From NCBI GenBank assembly GCA_035514535.1, contig DATKAZ010000069.1:62001-126000 (forward strand): a stretch of 64,000 nucleotides of DNA, written 5' to 3'. Source of the DNA: XN24 sp035514535. Its GTDB lineage: Bacteria > Pseudomonadota > Gammaproteobacteria > Steroidobacterales > XN24. Below the pieces are notes generated by a model. That model made no database searches. It was not told where the DNA came from and saw nothing but the letters and a program-made list of their open reading frames with translations. Made by a program: the position numbers and the translations under genes. This document shows positions 44,211 to 52,639 of this stretch, piece after piece; the stretch's first letter is position 1, and each line of letters begins with the position of its first letter.

Positions 44211-46274
44211 TCACTCGTCCCCGGATGCTGTGCCCGACTCTCCATCGTAGCGCTCGAACCACGCCAGAATGTTTCCCACCTTGGCCATCAGGTGCGTGGG
44301 CCGGGCCGCGATGTGGTGCGGCGCGCCGGGCACCCTCACCAGCATCGTGTCCACGCCGCGCAGCCGGAGCGCCTGGTAGAACTGCTCGCTCTCGGAGATC
44401 GGCGTGCGGTGGTCGTCTTCACCGGTCATCAGCATGGTCGGCGTCTTGACGTTGCCGACCAGCGACAGCGGCGAGCGGCGCCAGTATTCCTCGGGCTGCT
44501 CCCAGGGCTTCGCCGGGAACCAGTTGCGCGAGAAGAAGCTGTACATGTCCGCGGTGAGAACGAAGCTCGACCAGTTGATCACCGGCTTGACCGACGCGGC
44601 GGCGCGAAAGCGGTCGGTCTTGCCGACGATCCAGGCGGTGAGCACGCCGCCGCCGCTGCCACCGGTGACATACAGTCGTTCCGGGTCGACGTAGCCGCGG
44701 GCGACGACCGCGTCCACCGCGCTCATCAAATCGTCGTAGTCCTCGCCCGGGTAGTTGTCCTCGATCAGGTCGGCGAACGCCTGGCCGTAGCTCGAGCTGC
44801 CGCGCGGATTGGAGTACAGCACGACATAGCCGGCCGCCGCGTAAAGCTGCATCTCGGCGGAGAACCGCGGCCCGTAGTTGGCATACGGCCCGCCATGGAT
44901 CTCGAGGATCAGCGGCCACTTCCTGGCCGGATCGAAGCCCGGCGGGAGCACCAGCCACGACTGGATGCGGCGCTGGTCGAAGGCGGACTCCGTCCAGAAT
45001 TCCTCGACCTTGCCGAGTTCCCGAAACGGCAGCAGGTCGTCGTTCAAGCGGGTCAGGCGCTGCACGCGACGCCCGTCGCCGGCGGCGACCTCCGCCGGGA
45101 ATTCCGGCGCCGTCATGGTGTAGGCGAATGCGCCCTGGTCGGTCACCGTGAAGCTGCCGCTCGAATACGGCCGGCCGAGCGACGTGCCGCCGACGTCCGC
45201 CGCGAGCGTGGCCACGTCGTTACGCCCCGGCTCGATCCGCCCGAGCCGCGTGCGGCCCTCGACGTCGTAAAGGAAATAGAGGCTGCGGCCGCGGTTGCCC
45301 CAGGCCGGCGCGCGCACGCCGGCGTCGAGCCCGCCGCTGAGCTCGGTGACCTCCTCGCTGTCGAGGTCCAGCACGTACAGCCGCTCGTCGTGGTAGCCCA
45401 GCAGCTTGTCGTCGAAGCCCGTGAAGGCGACGCGGCGCCCGTCCGGCGAGACCGCCGGGCTGCGGTCCGGCCCGAACCGCGTCGTGAGCCGGCGCAGGCC
45501 GCCGTCGGTAACCGACACCAGCCAGAGATCCGAATCGAGCGGCTCCAGGTCGGCGTCCTCGCGCCGATTGGCGGAGATCACGAGCTGCTCCGCCCCCGGC
45601 AGCCAGGCCGGCTCGCCCTGGTGGTTGAAGTCGCCTTCTGTCACCTGCCTCGGCGTGCCGCCCTCGGACGGCACCACGAACACGTGGCTGTAGCCCGGCT
45701 CGAGATAGCCGCGGCCGTCGGCGCGGTAGATGAAGGTGTCGATGACCTTGAACGCGGGCGCCCACTCCGCGCCCTCGGGCTTCTCCGGCAGGCGGGCCGG
45801 CGCCTCGCGCTCCGCCTTGACGTGCATGGTGAAGGCGAGCGCGCTGCCGTCCGGCGCCCAGGCGAGGCTGTCCGGCTTGCCGCCCGGATCGCTGATCGCG
45901 GCCGACTCGCCGCTGTCCATCCAGCGCATCCAGATGCGGGTCTCCTTGTCGCGTGTGCCGATCCAGGCGAGGCGCGCGCCGTCGGGCGACCAGCGGGGAT
46001 GGGTGACGGCGTCGAAGCCGGTCTCCAGCGGCCGATGTCGCCCGCCGTCCGTACCGACCGTCCACAACGAGCCGCCCACGCGATCCGTCATGCGATCCGC
46101 CGCGCGCCGCACGTAGACGATGCGCCGGCCATCGGGCGAGATGCGCGGGTCCTCCGCGTACTCCAGCGAGAACACGTCCTCCATCGACAGCGGCGGCGCG
46201 GCAGCGAGGGCCGCGGCCGAGGCAAAGAAAAGGAACAGCGCGGCCAGGCACGCGCACACGAGTGCAGGCTTCAT
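44211..46274 (-). CDS. S9 family peptidase (acylaminoacyl-peptidase/DPP type), exported
   Basis: This 687-residue enzyme has a cleavable signal peptide (LAALFLFFASAAALAAA). A WD40-like/TolB beta-propeller follows, with repeats such as AEDPRISPDGRRIVYVRR, HPRWSPDGARLAWIG and SPAVSPDGRRVAFTGF. The C-terminal alpha/beta hydrolase is complete: YVTGGSGGGVLTAW (serine), MTGEDDHRTPISESEQFYQA (aspartate) and VPGAPHHIAARP (histidine). It is a periplasmic or secreted peptidase releasing dipeptides or acylated residues. It is divergent from the RRM gene and complements the S9A, M3 and M16 peptidases elsewhere in the window. Confidence 0.93.
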   Translation of the reverse strand: MKPALVCACLAALFLFFASAAALAAAPPLSMEDVFSLEYAEDPRISPDGRRIVYVRRAADRMTDRVGGSLWTVGTDGGRHRPLETGFDAVTHPRWSPDGARLAWIGTRDKETRIWMRWMDSGESAAISDPGGKPDSLAWAPDGSALAFTMHVKAEREAPARLPEKPEGAEWAPAFKVIDTFIYRADGRGYLEPGYSHVFVVPSEGGTPRQVTEGDFNHQGEPAWLPGAEQLVISANRREDADLEPLDSDLWLVSVTDGGLRRLTTRFGPDRSPAVSPDGRRVAFTGFDDKLLGYHDERLYVLDLDSEEVTELSGGLDAGVRAPAWGNRGRSLYFLYDVEGRTRLGRIEPGRNDVATLAADVGGTSLGRPYSSGSFTVTDQGAFAYTMTAPEFPAEVAAGDGRRVQRLTRLNDDLLPFRELGKVEEFWTESAFDQRRIQSWLVLPPGFDPARKWPLILEIHGGPYANYGPRFSAEMQLYAAAGYVVLYSNPRGSSSYGQAFADLIEDNYPGEDYDDLMSAVDAVVARGYVDPERLYVTGGSGGGVLTAWIVGKTDRFRAAASVKPVINWSSFVLTADMYSFFSRNWFPAKPWEQPEEYWRRSPLSLVGNVKTPTMLMTGEDDHRTPISESEQFYQALRLRGVDTMLVRVPGAPHHIAARPTHLMAKVGNILAWFERYDGESGTASGDE

Positions 46275-46368
46275 TCAGCGTCTCCCGGGATCAGGCGGCG
46301 TCGCGCGCCCAACTATATCGCAGCCACACCGGCGGTACGGCCGGCCGGCGGCGGCAACGGTGGCCGCT

Positions 46369-46396
46369 TTGCGCATTCCGCCGGCTGTACTATGCT
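46369..46396 (+). promoter_or_regulatory. Possible sigma-70 promoter for the RRM gene
   Basis: TTGCGC (46369-46374) and TATGCT (46391-46396) are separated by 16 bp, 62 bp ahead of the RNA-binding protein gene. The match is partial and rests only on the hexamers and spacing. Confidence 0.35.
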
Positions 46397-46457
46397 CAGG
46401 GCGCGTCGTCGGGCGACGGCGCCTGTGACCCTGTTCCGTTCCTGAGAGCCTCTTGCG

Positions 46458-46721
46458 ATGAAGTCAATCTACGTGGGCAACCTGCCCTTTACCGCTACCG
46501 AAGAAGAAGTACGCGGCCTGTTCTCGCCGTTCGGCGAAGTCGAGTCGGTCAAGATCGTCAGCGATCGAGAAACCGGCCGGCCGCGCGGCTTCGCGTTCGT
46601 CGATATGGAAGACGACGGTGCCGACAACGCCATCAAGGCCCTGGAAGGCCACCAGATGGGTGGCCGGGCGCTGAAGATCAACGAGGCGCGCCCGCGGGCG
46701 CCGCGACCTCCGCGGTTCTGA
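46458..46721 (+). CDS. RRM-domain RNA-binding protein
   Basis: This 87-residue protein is a single RNA recognition motif. RNP2 is SIYVGNLPF at the N-terminus and RNP1 is GRPRGFAFVDM near residue 45, followed by GRALKINEARPR and a basic Pro/Arg-rich tail. Small bacterial RRM proteins of this kind are often cold-induced RNA chaperones. The 3' end overlaps the opposite-strand ttcA gene by 44 bp, so the two transcripts are complementary at their ends. Confidence 0.93.
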   Translation: MKSIYVGNLPFTATEEEVRGLFSPFGEVESVKIVSDRETGRPRGFAFVDMEDDGADNAIKALEGHQMGGRALKINEARPRAPRPPRF

Positions 46722-47508
46722 CGCCCAGCGACACGAAGTCGAACAGCCTGTTGTCCATCAGCTGCGAGGGCGCGACGTTGCCCAGCGCCGCGGCGATGGA
46801 TTCGAGCCGTCCCGGGAAGCGCCGCTGCCAGTCAGCCAGCATGGCCTTGATCTCCTTGCGCTGCAGGTTTTCCTGGCTGCCGCACAGGTTGCAGGGGATC
46901 AGCGGGAAGTCCATCGCCCGGGCGTAGCGCGCGAGTTCGCTTTCGCGGCAATAGGCCAGCGGCCGGATGACGACGTTGCGCCCGTCGTCGCTCTGCAGCT
47001 TCGGCGGCATGGCCTTGAGCGTGCCGCCGAAGAACAGGTTCAGGAACAGCGTCTCCATGATGTCGTCGAGGTGGTGCCCGAGGGCGATCTTCGTATAGCC
47101 GTGCTCGGCCGCGTAGCTGTAGAGCGCGCCGCGCCGCAGCCGCGAGCACAGCCCGCAGGTCGTCTTGCCGATCGGGATCACGCGCTTGACGACGCTGTAG
47201 GTGTCCTGCTCGATGACGTGGTACGGCACGCCCAGCGCCTCGAGGTACCCGGGCAGCACGTCGGCCGGGAAGCCGGGCTGCTTCTGGTCGAGGTTGACCG
47301 CGACGAGCTCGAAGGACACGGGCGCAGCGCGGCGCAGCGCCAGCAGCAGGCTCAGCATCGCGTAGCTGTCCTTGCCGCCGGACAGGCAGACCATGACGCG
47401 ATCGACGTCGGCGATCATGCCGTAGTCCTCGATGGCCTTGCCCACCTGGCTGCGCAGCCGCGATTCGAGTCGGCGGGCCGTGGCCGACGGTGACGGTTGT
47501 GCGTTCAT
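46678..47508 (-). CDS. ttcA: tRNA 2-thiocytidine(32) synthetase TtcA
   Basis: TtcA thiolates cytidine 32 of certain tRNAs using a [4Fe-4S] cluster and ATP. The 276-residue protein has the PP-loop VMVCLSGGKDSYAML and the two CxxC motifs, TTCGLCSRLRRGALY and IPCNLCGSQENLQR. It also has HHLDDIMETLFLNLFFGG, all diagnostic of the family. The ATG at 47508 is preceded by a strong AAGGAGA ribosome-binding site. The gene converges with the RRM gene, and znuA diverges from it. Confidence 0.95.
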   Translation of the reverse strand: MNAQPSPSATARRLESRLRSQVGKAIEDYGMIADVDRVMVCLSGGKDSYAMLSLLLALRRAAPVSFELVAVNLDQKQPGFPADVLPGYLEALGVPYHVIEQDTYSVVKRVIPIGKTTCGLCSRLRRGALYSYAAEHGYTKIALGHHLDDIMETLFLNLFFGGTLKAMPPKLQSDDGRNVVIRPLAYCRESELARYARAMDFPLIPCNLCGSQENLQRKEIKAMLADWQRRFPGRLESIAAALGNVAPSQLMDNRLFDFVSLGVRTAEVAAPAGAPR

Positions 47509-47587
47509 GCGCTCTCCTTTCGAGGCGGAGCATTCTACCCGAGCCGAAAACGCCTGCCTGACTTGACCGGCGCGGTAGAATGGCCCG

Positions 47588-48484
47588 ATGCCCCCGAAGT
47601 CGCTCCTGGTCGCCTGTCTGCTGTCGCTGGCCCCGCTGCACCTCCCGGCAGCGCAGGATGCCCCGCTGCAGGTCGCGGTCAGCATCCTGCCGCAGCAATT
47701 CCTCGTGGAGCGCATCGCCGGCGACCGGGTCGAGGTGCTGACCCTCGTGCAGCCGGGCGACAACGAGGCGACCTATTCCCCCGGCCCGGCCACGCTCGCC
47801 GCGCTTGACGGCGCCCGCGCCTGGTTCACGATGGGCGTGCACTTCGAGGACACCTGGCTGGCAAGAATCACGCGCGACCGGCCGGGGCTCGAAATCGTGC
47901 CGCTCGCCGAGGGCCTGCCGCTGCGTGACATCGAGGACAACGGGTCGCATGGCGACGCGCACGACCACGCGGGCCGCAGCGACCCACACGCCTGGACGGA
48001 CCCGCGGCTCGCGGCCCGCATGGCGGCGCGCATCGCGGACACGCTCGCGCGCCTCGACCCGGCCGGCGCGGCCGGCTACGCCGCGGCGGCGGCCGCGCTG
48101 CAAGCGGAACTGCTGGCGCTGCACGAGGAGCTCGCCGCGCTGCTCGCGCCGGTGCGGGGGCGGGCGTTCATCGTGTTCCATCCTTCGTGGGGCTACTTCG
48201 CCGACGCCTACGGACTCGTGCAGGTGCCAATCGAGACCGGCGGGCGAGAACCGGGGCCGCGCGGGCTCGCGGAAGTCATCCGGCGCGGCCGCGAGACCGG
48301 CGCGCGGGCGGTGTTCGTGCAGGACCAGTTCAGCCAGCGCAGCGCCAGGGCCGTCGCGCAGGCCCTGGGCGCGCAGGTCGTCACCGCCGACCCGCTGGCG
48401 CTCGACTACGCGGACAACCTGCGCCGGGTCGCGGAGCGCATTGCGGCGGCCCTCGCGGGCCCGGCCCCCGGAGCCGCGCGGTGA
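47588..48484 (+). CDS. znuA: Zinc/manganese ABC transporter substrate-binding protein
   Basis: This 298-residue cluster A-I binding protein has a signal peptide (LLVACLLSLAPLHLPAA) and AVSILPQQFLVERIAGDRVEV. A His/Asp-rich loop (SHGDAHDHAGRSDPHAWTDP) is followed by IVFHPSWGYFADAYGL. Three likely metal histidines are visible (GVHFED, DPHAW, FHPSW). The position normally holding the first ligand (HTYEP) reads ATYSP, so coordination differs from classical ZnuA, as in a known subfamily. The ATPase and permease genes follow with overlaps, so it is the first gene of a znuACB-like operon for Zn(II) or Mn(II). Confidence 0.85.
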   Translation: MPPKSLLVACLLSLAPLHLPAAQDAPLQVAVSILPQQFLVERIAGDRVEVLTLVQPGDNEATYSPGPATLAALDGARAWFTMGVHFEDTWLARITRDRPGLEIVPLAEGLPLRDIEDNGSHGDAHDHAGRSDPHAWTDPRLAARMAARIADTLARLDPAGAAGYAAAAAALQAELLALHEELAALLAPVRGRAFIVFHPSWGYFADAYGLVQVPIETGGREPGPRGLAEVIRRGRETGARAVFVQDQFSQRSARAVAQALGAQVVTADPLALDYADNLRRVAERIAAALAGPAPGAAR

Positions 48485-49236
48485 CGGCCTCACTGTCCTT
48501 CCAGGACGTGAGCTTCGGCTACGGCGACGGGCCGGACGTGGTCGAAAACGTCACGCTCGAGATCGGCCCGCAGGAACTGATCGGCCTGATCGGTCCCAAC
48601 GGCGGCGGCAAGAGCACCTTGCTGAAACTGGCCGCGGGCCTGCTCAGGCCCCGCAGGGGCATGGTGCAGGTGTTCGGCCGCGCGCCGCACGAGGCGCGCG
48701 ACGAGATCGGCTACGTGCCGCAGTTCGCGCTGTTCCCGCGCCAGTTCCCGATCACCGTAGCCCAGGCCGTGCTGCTCGGCCGGCTCGGCGGCGGCTTCGG
48801 CCTGCGCTGGAGCGCCGCGGATCGCAAGGCCGCGGCGCGTGCCATCGAGGAGACGGAACTCGGCGCGCTCGCGGAGCGGCCGCTGAGCGCGCTGTCCGGT
48901 GGCGAGCTGCAACGCGTGCTGATCGCCCGCGCCCTCGCCGCCGAGCCGCACCTGCTGCTGCTCGACGAGCCGACCTCCAACCTCGACCAGCGGGCCGAGG
49001 AGGACATCTTCGCGCTGCTCGCCAGGCTCACGAATCGCATGGCCGTGGTGCTCGTGTCCCACGACGTGGGCTTCGTCACGGGCTTCGTGCAGCGCGTCGC
49101 CTGCATCAGCCGCACGCTGATCTGCCACGGCACGTCGGAGCTCACCGGCGAAGTCATCAACGAGCTGTACGGCCACCCGGTGCGTGCCGTGCACCATGCG
49201 CACCACCACCATTCCGCCCCGCCGGGCGACGCCTGA
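48481..49236 (+). CDS. znuC: Zinc/manganese ABC transporter ATPase
   Basis: This 251-residue ATPase has Walker A GPNGGGKSTLLKL, the Q-loop YVPQFALFPRQFP, the signature ALSGGELQRVLIARALA, Walker B HLLLLDEPTSNLD and the switch histidine VLVSHDVGF. It starts with GTG overlapping the znuA stop and ends one base into the permease ATG. The C-terminus carries a histidine-rich tail (HHAHHHH) that could bind the transported metal or buffer zinc. Confidence 0.94.
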   Translation: MTASLSFQDVSFGYGDGPDVVENVTLEIGPQELIGLIGPNGGGKSTLLKLAAGLLRPRRGMVQVFGRAPHEARDEIGYVPQFALFPRQFPITVAQAVLLGRLGGGFGLRWSAADRKAAARAIEETELGALAERPLSALSGGELQRVLIARALAAEPHLLLLDEPTSNLDQRAEEDIFALLARLTNRMAVVLVSHDVGFVTGFVQRVACISRTLICHGTSELTGEVINELYGHPVRAVHHAHHHHSAPPGDA

Positions 49237-50048
49237 TGGAATTTTTCCAGGCACTCATGGAGCACGAGTTCCTGCAGCGCGCGCTCGCCGGCGGGCTGCT
49301 GGCGAGCATCGGCTGCGGCGTGGTGGGCAGCTATGTCGTCGTGCAGCGCATCAGCCTGCTCGCCGGCGCGATCGCCCATGCGGTGCTCGGCGGCATGGGC
49401 ATCGCCTGGTATTTCGGCGCCGAGCCGCTGGCGGGCGCGCTGGTGGCCGCCGTGATCGCGGCGCTCGTCATCGGCTGGGTGAAGCTGCGCTTCGCGGAGC
49501 GCGAGGACACCGCCATATCCGCGATCTGGGCGCTCGGCATGGCGGTCGGCATCCTGTTCATCGCCAAGACGCCCGGCTACAGCGTCGATTTGATGGGCTA
49601 CCTGTTCGGCAACCTGCTGATGATGACGAGCAGCGACCTCAAGCTGATCGCGGCGCTCGACGTCGTGATCCTCGGCCTGACGGCATTGTTCTTCCGCCAG
49701 TTCCTTGCCGTGTGCTTCGACCCGGAGTTCGCGCGCGTGCGCGGCCTCAAGGTCGAGCGTTATTACCTGCTGCTGCTGGTGCTGGTGGCGCTCACGGTGG
49801 TGATGCTGATCCAGGTCGTCGGCCTCATCCTGGTGATCGCGCTGATGACCCTCCCCGCGGCGATCGCCGGGCGCTTCACTCACGCGCTCGCCACCATGAT
49901 GGGCCTCGCGGTGCTGCTCGGCATGGCGTTCACCGCCACCGGGCTCGCCATCTCCTACGCGCCGGACCTGCCCTCGGGCCCTGTGATCATCGTGCTCGCG
50001 GGTATCGCCTACCTGTTCGCCGCGTTCGTGCGGCGCGGCGAACGCTGA
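49236..50048 (+). CDS. znuB: Zinc/manganese ABC transporter permease
   Basis: This 270-residue ABC-3 family permease has about eight membrane segments. It includes IGCGVVGSYVVVQRISLLAG near the N-terminus, GYLFGNLLMMTSSDLKLIA in the middle and LILVIALMTLPAAIAGRFTH toward the end. It pairs with the preceding ATPase (TGATG overlap) and binding protein to import divalent metal. A Trm112 gene follows 18 bp downstream and may be read on the same message. Confidence 0.93.
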   Translation: MEFFQALMEHEFLQRALAGGLLASIGCGVVGSYVVVQRISLLAGAIAHAVLGGMGIAWYFGAEPLAGALVAAVIAALVIGWVKLRFAEREDTAISAIWALGMAVGILFIAKTPGYSVDLMGYLFGNLLMMTSSDLKLIAALDVVILGLTALFFRQFLAVCFDPEFARVRGLKVERYYLLLLVLVALTVVMLIQVVGLILVIALMTLPAAIAGRFTHALATMMGLAVLLGMAFTATGLAISYAPDLPSGPVIIVLAGIAYLFAAFVRRGER

Positions 50049-50066
50049 ACTGGAGGAATCCTCGCC

Positions 50067-50324
50067 ATGATCGACCGCAAGCTGCTCGAAATCCTCCGCT
50101 GCCCGGTGAGCCGTGAACCCGTCACGGTCGCGCCGAAGGACCGGCTGCGCGAACTCAACGCCGCGATCGCCGCGGGCGAGCTGCAGCATGCCGACGGCCG
50201 CAAGGTCGAGGCGCCGCTGGAGGCCGCGCTGCTGACGGCCGACGGCGCGCGCGCCTATCCCGTGCGCGACGGCATCCCGGTCATGCTGGCGGACGAGGCG
50301 ATCACGCTCGCGGCGGACGCCTAG
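50067..50324 (+). CDS. Trm112 family protein (YcaR-like)
   Basis: This 85-residue protein fits the Trm112/UPF0434 family: MIDRKLLEILRCPVSREPV, then TADGARAYPVRDGIPVMLAD. Only one cysteine (CPV) of the zinc-type CPxCKG site remains. A good GGAGGAA ribosome-binding site lies upstream. Eukaryotic Trm112 activates methyltransferases; the bacterial role is uncertain. It sits between metal-uptake and potassium-uptake operons. Confidence 0.9.
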   Translation: MIDRKLLEILRCPVSREPVTVAPKDRLRELNAAIAAGELQHADGRKVEAPLEAALLTADGARAYPVRDGIPVMLADEAITLAADA

Positions 50325-50342
50325 CGGCTAGGCGGCACGACC

Positions 50343-51725
50343 ATGCAAGCCGGCCTGGTCAGGTTTGTCGGCACCCTCGCCGACTACCCGGCGCGCATCC
50401 TGTTCGCGTGGTACCTCGGCCTCATCGCCGCCGGCACCCTGCTGCTGCTGCTCCCCGCGTGCCGCGATGCGGGCACCGCCGCGCTCAGTTTCACGGACGC
50501 CCTGTTCACCGCCACCAGCGCGGCGTCGGTCACGGGCCTGATGGTGACCTCCCTCGAGACCGACCTGAGCTTCATGGGCCAGGGCGTCGTCCTGCTGCTG
50601 ATCCAGCTCGGCGGGCTCGGCGTGATGTCCATCGGCACCCTGCTGTTCGTCAGCCTCACCGGGCGCCAGCCAGTGCGCTTCCACGTCCTCACCAGGGAGA
50701 CGCTCGGTGCGCCGCTCGGCGCGGACGTCGGTCGCCTCATCCTGCTGGTATTGACCGTCACGCTGGCCCTCGAGGCCCTCGGCGCGGGCGTCCTGCTGCT
50801 CGCGCGGCTCGGTGACGGGCCGTTCACGCAAGTGCTGTGGTGGGCGGTCTTCCACGCGGTCTCGGGCTTCTGCAACGCGGGCATCACGCTGCAGGACGCC
50901 AGCCTCGCACCGTGGTCGGGCGAGCCGGCCGTCATCCTGACGATGGCCGCGCTGATCGTCGCCGGCGGCCTCGGCTTTCCCGTGCTGCTGGACATCCTGC
51001 ACCTGAGCCGCGCCAGCCCGGACCGGCGCAGTTTGCGGCTGCACACGCGCCTGGTGCTCACCGCCAGCGCGATCCTGCTGGCCGGCGGGGCGCTCGCGAT
51101 CTGGCTGGTCGAGCGCGGCGGGGCGCTCGAATCGATGCCGGCAGGCCAGGCGGCGATGAACGCCCTGTTCCAGAGCGTCACCGCCCGCAGCGCCGGCTTC
51201 TCCACGGTGCCGGTGCAGCAGTTCGCCTATCCGTCGCTGTTCTTCCTGCTGCTCTTGATGTTCGTCGGCGGCAACTCCTGCTCGACCGCCGGCGGCGTCA
51301 AGGTCACCTCGGTCGCCGTGCTGGCGCTCGAGGGCGTGGCGCTCGCGCGGCGGCGCTGGCAGACGGCGGCCTTCGGGCTGCGCGTGCCGGAGCGCGTCCT
51401 CGCCACGGCGGCCGCCGTCGTCGCCGTCTATGCTCTGGTGCTGGTGATCGGGATCATGCTGCTGCTGGTGCTCGAGATGTACGACCGGCCGCATGCCGCT
51501 GCCGGCGGGCATTTCATGGACATGGTCTTCGAGGCGGTCTCGGCGCTCGGCACCGTGGGTCTGTCCACCGGAATCACCGGCGAGCTCGGCGAGGCCGCGC
51601 GCATCGTGCTCGTAGTGATGATGCTGCTCGGTCGCGTGGGGCCGCTGGCCATGGTATCCGTGCTGCTGCGCAGCCCGCAGGGGCCGAAGATCCGGTATCC
51701 GGAAAGCGAGGTGATCGTTGGCTGA
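50343..51725 (+). CDS. Potassium uptake membrane subunit (TrkH/KtrB type)
   Basis: This 460-residue protein has the four pore-loop repeats of the Trk/Ktr superfamily, each centred on a selectivity-filter glycine: TSAASVTGLMV, AVSGFCNAGI, VTARSAGFSTV and VSALGTVGLSTG. Membrane hairpins surround each of these. At 460 residues it is nearer KtrB in size than long TrkH. It overlaps the following RCK-domain gene by 8 bp, so the two encode one K+ channel/transporter complex at the inner membrane. Confidence 0.93.
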   Translation: MQAGLVRFVGTLADYPARILFAWYLGLIAAGTLLLLLPACRDAGTAALSFTDALFTATSAASVTGLMVTSLETDLSFMGQGVVLLLIQLGGLGVMSIGTLLFVSLTGRQPVRFHVLTRETLGAPLGADVGRLILLVLTVTLALEALGAGVLLLARLGDGPFTQVLWWAVFHAVSGFCNAGITLQDASLAPWSGEPAVILTMAALIVAGGLGFPVLLDILHLSRASPDRRSLRLHTRLVLTASAILLAGGALAIWLVERGGALESMPAGQAAMNALFQSVTARSAGFSTVPVQQFAYPSLFFLLLLMFVGGNSCSTAGGVKVTSVAVLALEGVALARRRWQTAAFGLRVPERVLATAAAVVAVYALVLVIGIMLLLVLEMYDRPHAAAGGHFMDMVFEAVSALGTVGLSTGITGELGEAARIVLVVMMLLGRVGPLAMVSVLLRSPQGPKIRYPESEVIVG

Positions 51726-52128
51726 GAAGCATTCCAGGTTCGTGGTCATCGGGCTCGGCCACTTCGGCTCCGCCCTCGCCCGCCGCCTTGCGAAGCACGG
51801 CCACCGCGTCACGGGCGTCGATCTCGACGAGGCGGCGGTACAGCGAGTGCAGGACTGCCTCGCCAACGCGCTGGTGGCCGACGGCGCCGACGAGGAGGTC
51901 TTGAAGGCGCTCGACCTGGCGGATGCCACGGCGGTGTTCATCTCGCTCGGCGATCATGCCAACCGCAGCATCGTCGCGACGATGTACGTGCTCGAGCTCG
52001 GCGCCCCGCGCGTCATCGTCAAGGGCATCGACACGCTGCACGCGAAGATCCTGCGCAAGCTCGGCCATGTCGAGGTGATCTTCCCCGAGGAGGCGATGGC
52101 CCGCTACGTCGCCGACCACCTGGTCTGA
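51718..52128 (+). CDS. TrkA-N (RCK) regulatory subunit, short KtrA-like
   Basis: This 136-residue cytoplasmic protein is a single RCK N-domain. The nucleotide-binding motif RFVVIGLGHFGSALARRL is followed by GVDLDEAAVQRVQDC and VFISLGDHANRSIVATMYVL. The usual C-terminal RCK-C (TrkA-C) half is absent; the protein stops after ARYVADHLV. The only good start is a TTG (giving MAEKHSRF), inside the end of the transporter gene. It should bind NAD(H) or ATP and gate the adjacent transporter. Repeat element C begins 14 bp after the stop. Confidence 0.88.
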   Translation: MAEKHSRFVVIGLGHFGSALARRLAKHGHRVTGVDLDEAAVQRVQDCLANALVADGADEEVLKALDLADATAVFISLGDHANRSIVATMYVLELGAPRVIVKGIDTLHAKILRKLGHVEVIFPEEAMARYVADHLV

Positions 52129-52193
52129 CGTCCCTCCCTGCGGGGGACACTGCTTTCAAGCTGTGTCCCCTTATTCAGTTTGCTCGCTGGACC

Positions 52194-52271
52194 GCGGGAC
52201 CGAACCGTCACATGCTCCCCGCGCTTGGAAATCTTATGCCGCGCGGCGAGCATGTGACGTTCCGATCCCGC
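52194..52271. repeat. Hairpin H1 (copy C)
   Basis: Identical over 78 nt to 33809-33886. The inner stem starts GTCACATGCTCCCC, with loop TTGGAAATCTTATGCC. The reverse complement of its loop resembles the H2 and H3 loops, so H1 is the inverted member of the pair. Confidence 0.82.
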
Positions 52272-52373
52272 TGCGCTGTCGATGGGGTTGACGTCGTCAG
52301 CCGGCGCCGCAGCAGCGCGGCCGCGGTTTCGCCCAGGCAGCGACCCGGTGAAGCTGACCTCGTCGACGGGGCA

Positions 52374-52453
52374 GCGGGATTGGGACGTCATAGGCTCACT
52401 GAGCGATATTGAAATTTCTTGAGCGAAGGGAGCCTATGACGGCGCGGTCCCGC
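52374..52453. repeat. Hairpin H2 (copy C)
   Basis: An 80-nt hairpin with inner stem CGTCATAGGCTC and its complement, and loop GAGCGATATTGAAATTTCTT. Compared with copy B, the outer arm difference here (GGTCCCGC versus GCTCCCGC) improves pairing. Confidence 0.8.
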
Positions 52454-52639
52454 GGTCCAGCAGCGAAGAAGGGGACACAGCTCCTGCGGAGCAATGTCCC
52501 CGGGGGCTGGCTCAAGAAGGGGACACAGCTTGAAAGCAGTGTCCCCTGAGTGTCCCCCGGCTGGCCGAGCGGCGCGCGCGGCAGTACCCTGTACGGTGAC
52601 ACGACAACAGGCGGCGGGCCCTTGAGCGAAGAATCCAGC

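Larger units (their letters stand above)
52143..52546. mobile_element. Composite palindromic repeat element, copy C (28-bp terminal inverted repeats)
   Basis: This 404-bp unit fills most of the gap between the RCK and GNAT-nitrilase genes. Its ends, 52143-52170 (GGGGACACTGCTTTCAAGCT and 8 more bases) and 52519-52546, are exact inverted repeats of 28 bp, each itself an imperfect palindrome. Inside are hairpin H1 (52194-52271), a 102-bp linker, hairpin H2 (52374-52453) and an inner right palindrome (52471-52501) matching the right edge of copy B. No open frame is convincing. The remaining gap up to 52639 holds nothing recognisable. Confidence 0.83.
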
